Shown here: positions 57,039-64,000 of the stretch, piece by piece
Layout: each line of letters starts with the position of its first letter
Numbering within the stretch: position 1 is the first letter of the stretch
Origin: Thuidium tamariscinum
Taxonomy: Eukaryota; Streptophyta; Bryopsida; Hypnales; Thuidiaceae
Assembly: GCA_947034885.2 (NCBI GenBank)
Contig: OX344749.2
Location: 12,477,501-12,541,500 of the forward strand
Direction: 5' to 3'
DNA length: 64,000 bases
The notes under the pieces: model-generated
What the model was told of the DNA's origin: nothing
What the model saw: the letters and a program-made list of their open reading frames with translations, nothing else
The model's database searches: none
Made by a program: the position numbers and the translations under genes

Positions 57039-57169
57039 TTTTTTTTTTTTTTTTTGAAACATACGACCTTTGAGGGTCGCAGCGGGACTGACACGACACA
57101 ACATCCAAGGCAACCTGGAATGGTATCCAAGGAATTACCTGCCTTGGGTATCCCCGTCAAGAACAAGAT
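57039..57169 (-). mobile_element. 5'-truncated SINE copy
   Basis: On the minus strand this copy ends in a run of about 17 A (a T run at 57039-57055 on +). Its reverse complement matches the 3' half of the SINE at 30525-30780: GACGGGGATACCCAAGG, GGTTGCCTTGGATGTTGTGT, GTCAGTC and GACCCTCAAAGGTCGTATGT. It is flanked by GGGCCCATC at 57030-57038 and 57170-57178. The first duplication overlaps the end of family H copy K. Confidence 0.85.
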
Positions 57170-57178
57170 GGGCCCATC

Positions 57179-59343
57179 TTTGATGGTAGAATTTAACGTC
57201 CTGCCAAACCAATTCTGCGTCATTCCCACCTCTGCTGGCTGCCTCTTCTGCAGGCCAAGTCCGCAGCGTCGATGTGTACCTTCCCTCTGAAAGATTGAAT
57301 TGCGTGAGAACTGAGGAAGCCCAAGTCCCATCGGCACAGCTGCCTGCCACTGCGACTGCTGCGTGAGTGGGGACTGTTTGTGTGGGTTCAAGAAGCTCAA
57401 TCCGAAAAGGAATTAAAATCGCTGATTGCCCATCATTCTGTGAAGCCCATCGTTATGGCTGTCAATGTCCAGACCTGGCCTCTTGTGTGAAGAGGAGAAT
57501 CAGTCTTCTATCTCATCTCAGCTACAAGTTTGGGAGCACTCACATCCATGCAGGATGATTACATCTCACAAAAGTAACTGAGGTGGTTGGATCACACAGT
57601 TTGTCAAGCCATAATTTGAGTTTTCGATTCATTATTTATGTTTTGACAGGTTTCATTCAATGTCAGTGTGACATACACGTGGCTTCTTAACGAATTAGTG
57701 TCAAAGTTGCTATGGATATAAAACTATTGTTAGCCTATGGAAGCTTACTTCCTTGTATCTAAAATATTGTGATTCAAACTAGCTTGGATTCTGCAACTAA
57801 AATGTGTGCAGAGTCTTGAAATAGCAATGTTTTGCATATATCTGCACTGGAACCAAATATTAAAAAAGCCGTAGTTTCAGAAAATTCAGGTACATTTTGT
57901 TCACATCCTCATTCAAGTAATGTATGAGAGCTCTCGCTTCCAAGAGCAAAGATTTTTTTCAAATCCGAAGCTGTACTAGTAGTATACTGAAACTGTCATT
58001 TCCAAAGTATATATGTTCCTTGAATTCTTAAATCAAAGAGGAGCATTTGTGAAGCTGGGTCATGTTGCTCTCACCCAAACCTTTCATTTCCTGCATACAC
58101 TCATCTTTTCTTAATTTCGTAGATTGGAATCATACATTTTCTTACTGCTAATTGTGACACTTACCTGTATGCAAAACCTAAATGGTTGGTTAGTGGGGGG
58201 TTAGGTCTGGTCGGTTCCGCCCCTGCTGAACCTCCGGGTGGTGTTAGTTCATCTGTTCCCTTTTTTCGCCTTCAAAATAAGTTAAATCCGGTTTCATTGT
58301 GTGCCAGGAAAAACAGAAAAGAAAGCTAATTAAATTGCACAATGAGTGCATCTTGATTTTCAGAATGCACATCAATTCAGCGTGTCAGAATTTGTCAGTG
58401 AGATCACCAATCCAATGCTCTACTCTCTGAGATTCAGCTTCGCCACAAGATCTAGTACAGCCTACTTTGTGGATTGGATACTCTCACTCACGTATTCCTG
58501 AGTCCAACTGTTCATTTTTTGCTGCAAAGCTCAGTGACCGGCATCTCCATGCGCATTGCAAAAACTGAAGGTGTGTCAAGATTGTTGGACACCAAAACTT
58601 CTGATCGAGATGTTATCATTCTACAAACTTTCTTCAAGACAGTGCGTTTGATCTCGGCTCAGAGTGGCTGCTGGGATTGGAGCTCAGCAAACCATGCACG
58701 TCCACAGCTACACTTCTGAACTTTTGAACCCCTCTCAGATTAAATTGAATGAAGGCGTACAGCAAATCATCCGCACTGGTCACGACATTGTTGCCACTTG
58801 CTGTGCTTACATTTCGATTATAATACAGTATGGAAATTTCATTATACATACATTCAAGTAGTCCTTGACAATTGAACAAGTACACTTCAAGAGTCCAGCA
58901 GCTCTCCTCTTTCATTTCTAAAGTCATGCACTTATTCTGGAACAAGTTGCTCCTGGAAAACATCCTGGATGGGAATGGCCAAAGAACTAGCATCTGTTTG
59001 GTTCATTAATTGATTTGTTTAATTTGTGCAGATCTGGGATGGAGAATGGAAAAATCTCTTTTCATTATCAAAGAAAATCATGCCCACAGCTCTCATACAG
59101 TAGACAAAGTGCAAGAAAGTTGAGCTGAGGGAGAAACGAGAATGTCGAAATCACGATCCATTCATGCGACTGCCCAACCCACGATGGACCCTCCAATCGA
59201 CGGACAACCCGGAGTGTAACCTCAGTCATCAATGAATACTCAATGGCAAATTTCATGAAATTGGCGGTATTTCATATGCCATTTTTGAGACCGTGCAGTC
59301 TCAACTGAAAGCTAACATGTAGCACTGCTATAGATTTTAAACA
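57179..59343. other. Less AT-rich interval without a clear gene
   Basis: Composition is similar to the genic parts of the window, and splice-like sites occur (for example tttgtgcag near 59030). Frames of up to 119 codons on either strand show no recognised domain. It may be a decayed gene or a non-coding transcript; nothing is called. Confidence 0.3.
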
Positions 59344-59478
59344 TCTAGGACTCATGTCGGTTTCAAAAATCTATGACAGGTTGAGATTTCAGATTGCATA
59401 GTCTCAACCATCTTGGACTCATATAGATTTCAAAAATCTATGACACATTCAAATTCAAGATTGCATGGTTTGAACTGT
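59344..59478. repeat. 67-bp tandem repeat, two units plus a partial one
   Basis: The phrases GGACTCAT and TTTCAAAAATCTATGACA recur at 59361 and 59428, and a weaker unit precedes them near 59325. Each unit contains a short palindrome around AGATTTCAAAAATCT. Confidence 0.8.
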
Positions 59479-60099
59479 AAAATATGTCAAAGTAATGGAA
59501 TTTGAGCATTTTCATGAAATTCACTATTCATACAATGCTCATTTTGGGACTGTTTTTCAGTTTCAGCATGAACTGCTCTTTTCTATTGATGGTACTTACC
59601 GCTAGCTTTTTTGCATTTGGATTCTAGCTCTTTACTATCATTGACTTGTTGGTTTCTGGCCTTGATCCACTTGGAAGATGGAGATTTGATCGCAGTGCAT
59701 ATATTTTCTGTAATTATGCTCATGGAACATCAATTTTTTTCTTCTGTAGACTTGTCTGTTTCAGACTTGTAGACCTAATCAAGTAAAGCTTGTTTCTGTG
59801 GGCCTCCTCTTGCACTTGGGAGTCAGCTTGAGGTGCCCTTGTTTCTTTGATTTCAATGATACTGTGAACACTTGAAAAAGCCTCGGAACAAGCAAAGATC
59901 ATGCAGTCATGGGCACCCATCATGGTCGGTGCGCAAGAGAAGAAGACTTTGGTGCATAAGGAACTCTTAGTTTGTTTTGACATATCCCACATGCTCTAAC
60001 AAAGCATCTCAATGAACTTTGTAATGACAAGCCCATGACCACTGATTTCAAGTCTCCATTGTCATCCTTGTGTTTGTTACCATTTTGCAATTAGATATG
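59479..60099. other. Non-coding interval
   Basis: No gene is supported; the 90-codon minus-strand frame at 59720-59992 has no recognised domain. Confidence 0.3.
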
Positions 60100-60480
60100 A
60101 ATGAAAAAATTTTAATTTGTTTTTTAGATGAAGTCATATATCTACTTGAAGTACAATTTATGTATTTATCAGTTTTGGGGGGGACTTTGAAATTACTACA
60201 AATTTTTTAAGGAAAAATGAAGAAAATTCATATCAAATACAAAATATACTCAAAAAATCTGAAATCCTCACTACAGAAGTATAATGTAGTGCATGACATC
60301 ATGGTATAAGTCAAAGTTACTATGTCATTATTCAATTAGAAAATAAACAAATCATAGTAATAGGCCCAAAGTTCATACTGCAATAAAATATGAAAATTCA
60401 TGTTTTTTTTCAAAATTTACAATTGAAGTCAAAATTGCACATAATAAGCTTTATTTCATTAGTTGGATTCAAATTTTTTT
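60100..60480 (+). repeat. Family R7 repeat, first copy
   Basis: It shares CAAATACAAAATATACTCAA-like, ACATCATGGTATAAGTCAAA and ATTTCATTAGTTGGATTCAA phrases, in order, with 62600-62920. It is AT-rich and non-coding. Confidence 0.65.
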
Positions 60481-60629
60481 AATCACTTTTATAGTTGAAA
60501 TTCACATCAAGAGAGATAGCAAGACATGGCTAAAATACCCTACAAGGGAGATCTATAGATTGAGCAATTTTTTCTCGAGAGTGATGTTGTTAATCATCTT
60601 CTATTACTTTTGGGATTACTTTTTAAGCA

Positions 60630-61110
60630 CAATCCAAGAACATAAATTTTTATTGGAGGTGACTAACTCAATGACAGTTGGATTTTTTATTTTTTTAGAA
60701 ATTAAAAAAATATTCAAAATTTTAAAATGAACTTTGGTTACTTGTCACAATTGACTAAATTGAGGTTTAGGGGTTTCTACTACATTCGGAGTACCCAAAT
60801 TGAATGATCTAGAATTCAAAATTTTGTGGTCTATCTTGACACTATGCAAGCATTTGCCTAATAAGGGGCATCTAAAAATGTATTATTTAATAGCTTCCAT
60901 GTTCATGAAAATAGGGCTCCCTTGTATAAGCACTTTTGAACATTGAAGATGGTTTTAAGATCATTCTTTTTGTGAAATTTCATCACTATGAAATCCTCCC
61001 AAATGTTGAATTTTTAGCTTCTTTATAAAAAAAACTCTCCCATTTTTTATAAATTAAAATGTCACTGAAATGTCTATTTTCTTCAAAATTTGTTGCATTC
61101 TTACATTCAT
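60630..61110 (+). repeat. Family X repeat, partial copy
   Basis: It aligns with 28580-29040: AAATTGAGGTTTAGGGGTTT, GAATGATCTAGAATTCAAAA, ATTATTTAATAGCTTCCATG and TATAAATTAAAATGTCA. The last part of the family is missing. Confidence 0.7.
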
Positions 61111-62599
61111 CATTTTAGTAATTTTTGTACTACAATTCACCGCTTTAGTACTATTGGAAGTATTAAAGATGAATTCTAGGTGGTCGATTGGATTTCAAGT
61201 TTACTATTTTGACAACTTGTAATGTTCATCATAATTAGATGGCAAGAATAGATGCCAATACTTAATTCACTATAAGAAATAGTTTATGTTGATGAATTAG
61301 AGACATTGTAGGCCCTTAGTAGTACTATTTAGTCTTTTTGTATACCTTAAAATACTTTTACTAGCCACAAGCTACAATTTACCCTAGAAAATGAGACTTC
61401 CACATTTCTATTTTTTTAAATTAGAAAGTGCACTTGAAAATTTTATTTTAAAAGTGACCATTGCTGCCAACTAAGAGTAAAGTAGGAATCTCAAAGTTAG
61501 AATTTAAAAAAATTCAATTCAACATAAATTCAACCTAAACATAGGACACTTTAGGCCAATGAAAAAAACATTTGGAATATATTTTTTTAAATCCCTTTGC
61601 TAAGATAATGTGTTTCTATTAGAAGAACTAGCATACCAAATTTGATAATGTAACTCTTCAAAAAAGGTACTCGATACTAGTACTAAAACTTACCCAAACT
61701 ATATGTGTGACATATATTTGAAATTCAATTTCATCTATTGAATCAATTTTGAAAAAGTTGAAATAATTCAAGTACATTTTCTATTGTTGTAGGAAGATTA
61801 TTTAATGAATTTTATATACATTCAATTATTTTTGCAATACTTATCACACAAAACAACTTCTAGATGAATATGTGATGAAAAATAGGACAAGTGTTTCTTG
61901 CAATCACCCCTATTTTATAAATAACTTTTTACCTACATTTCTTTTGGGTTTGAAATTTTGGTAATATATTGTTTCTAGTATTATATTAATAATTCATATA
62001 TAATTTTATTTTTAAATATTTTTTCCCAAAAGGTCATAGTAAAACAAGTAGTATGATAAATGTTACAAAAATTACTTGGTGTTTCTTGCAACAACCTAAT
62101 GAATGATAGAGGCTCATTTGTCACTATGATGATGGAATAATTTTTATTGAGATGAAAGTTATCTTGAGGCCCATTTGAAATTTATGATAAATTTAGTCTC
62201 TAAATATATTAATATTGTAGACTTTCATTACTTCATGATAATACAAAAGAACAAATTGTGCAATTTTGTAATAGAAATGTACATTGATTAATTAAATTTT
62301 GTTAATAAGAAAATATTGAATTGTTAACCTACTCAACTTTATTAGTGTAAGTATGATGGTTACAAAAAACACTGATTATATATTTAAGAGTTTAGAGTAC
62401 CAATTTCTATTTTTTAATATTATTGCATGATAACTTTAAAATGTTTTATCATTAAAGTTGCAGTTTTCTAAGGTTTGAATTTGGAAAGAGAAACAATATT
62501 TCCTTATTGATGAACAAGTCTCACTAGTCCAATATATATGAATGAAAACTGTTATATTTATTATTTAGAGATGAAATTGCATGTCTTTTATGAGTTATA
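61111..62599. other. AT-rich non-coding interval
   Basis: No gene is supported. The phrase GTGTTTCTTGCAA near 61890 and 62080 recalls the end of family X, so further old copies may be present. Confidence 0.3.
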
Positions 62600-62920
62600 A
62601 AAATTCTAAACTCTATAGTAAAAATTTGAAGTACTATTATGAAAGTTTCAAGGAAATGTGAAAAAAACTAATATTAAATACAAAATATGCTATAAAATTA
62701 TAAATTTTTCACTATATGTGCATATTATTGTGTATAACATCATGGCATAAATCAAAGTTGCAAGATCATTTTAAAATGAGAGTCAATAAACTATGGTAAT
62801 CAATTTAAAGTTCAAATTCTAAAAAATATCAAATTTCAAGAATTTTAGGAACCTTTTGATTGGGGTAAAAATTACTTATGATAAACATCATTTCATTAGT
62901 TGCTTCAAATTCAAAATTTT
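62600..62920 (+). repeat. Family R7 repeat, second copy
   Basis: It matches 60100-60480 in order, including ACATCATGGCATAAATCAAA and ATTTCATTAGTTGC. Confidence 0.65.
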
Positions 62921-63003
62921 TTTTTTTTTTTGCAAAAATTCTTATCAAGTGCAAAAAGGAAAAAATTGACCAAAGTACACTACAAGGGTCATTATTTTGT
63001 GGA

Positions 63004-64000
63004 TTAATCCCTAAATGTCCTAGGGGACCAAAAATATCCTCACAATTCAAAGTCCAATTTGAAGTGTTGTAACTTTTGCATCCAATGTCTTAATTCAATA
63101 AAAACTTGTTGGAAAATTTGCACTCTTTCTTCTACTTTGGTTTCAAATCAATCTAAGATGTAATCAATCAAAGTTTACAAGTTCAATTTGAGTTCACCAA
63201 ATTATAGTTGATGGTTGCAACTTTGGGGTCTTGTATCTCCTTCATCCTATTTTTGTTTTCAATAAAATATATTGAATTATGATTTTTTTAGAAGTCTACT
63301 TATTGTGGTCAAATTTTCATGTCAATCCAAGTTGTTTTGAATATTTGGGAGCAATTTGAAGTTCTAAAACCAAACATTTTTGGATTATATTGAACTTTGG
63401 TGGCTTGTTTCTTCCTCATACAATGTCCACTTTCAATAATTTTTTAGAGGAAACTTGCACATACTAATCTAGCTTGTGTGGAAGAAATTTCATATCAATC
63501 CAAGAAGTTACTTGAATGATTGAGAATCATTTTAGTAGAAGAAGGTTCAACTTCAGATGCGTTTTTTGCAATTAATTTTTTACATATCAAAGCCATTTTG
63601 TAGATACAATGAATCAATTGAAGGATATTTGATTTCACCAATGTGTTTGTATTCTGATTTTGAAGCACTTTATAGTTCAAATTGTTTTCATTTGAGTAGG
63701 TTTAGAAATCAAATTTGACCTCCAAATGTATTTTTAGGAAAATTCCAACATCTTTTTTTGACAATAAAACATTATTATCTTTCAATCTATGAGGCCAAAT
63801 GACTCCAAATTTTATTCACATCATTTATAATACATACACTTCAAGATTGTATGGATAAGACTTCCATACCTTAATGACATTTAGACCTATAATACTTCAA
63901 AAGCAATGATGCTTTTAACCTCCAAAAGGCCTTGGGCCTTTAGAGGTCTAGCATCTCCTTCTTTTGAGAAGTCAATAATATCATAATAAAGGGATATCAA
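63004..64000 (+). repeat. Family T2b repeat, continues to window end
   Basis: It begins TTAATCCCTAAATGTCCTAG and matches the reverse complement of 22556-23515 almost throughout. The right end is near or just beyond the window edge. It is non-coding. Confidence 0.75.

Overview
The window reads as nuclear DNA of a land plant. Two genes with GT-AG introns encode typical plant proteins, one transposon has the Stowaway ends known from plant genomes, and most of the sequence is AT-rich and packed with small non-autonomous transposable elements. The exact lineage (seed plant, fern, lycophyte or bryophyte) cannot be fixed from this sequence alone.

Genes. Near the left end (about 0.6-3.0 kb) lie three exon-like stretches on the + strand with coding character that I do not recognise. 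At 7759-12633 (+) is a complete nine-exon gene for a plant O-fucosyltransferase family (GT106 type) protein, a predicted Golgi type II membrane enzyme of about 647 residues. At 48080-49843 (+) is a complete six-exon guanylate kinase gene, 324 residues, with an intact P-loop and a serine- and glycine-rich C-terminal extension. Every exon junction in these two models keeps the reading frame. The two genes are 35 kb apart and share no obvious pathway. No other convincing protein gene, rRNA or tRNA was found.

Repeats. Almost everything between 13 and 47 kb and from 51 to 64 kb is dispersed repeats without a transposase or reverse transcriptase reading frame. By reading copies against one another I could define: (1) a Stowaway element at 3489-3747; (2) family H, about 237 bp, with inverted ends and 8-bp target duplications (hAT-like), eleven full or partial copies; (3) several families whose ends read TTAA-CCC...GGG-TTAA (families T1 to T3), some abutting through one shared TTAA, one sitting inside another repeat whose unoccupied site also occurs in the window; (4) family G, about 250-290 bp, with inverted ends resembling ATTAGGAGGGATTTGAGGGC; (5) a 273-bp element with near-perfect 23-bp inverted ends and a TA duplication; (6) a tRNA-type SINE with a perfect 13-bp target duplication plus a second truncated copy; (7) a 2.26-kb solo LTR with a 5-bp duplication, inside a family H copy; (8) a second hAT-like element with an 8-bp duplication, also inside a family H copy; (9) family X, about 0.7 kb, which in two cases forms the interior of a longer TTAA element; (10) short tandem repeats.

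The most notable result is the layered transposon record. Nested insertions give a relative order of events, and the TTAA elements may be a piggyBac-type or other TTAA-targeting lineage, which is uncommon in land plants.
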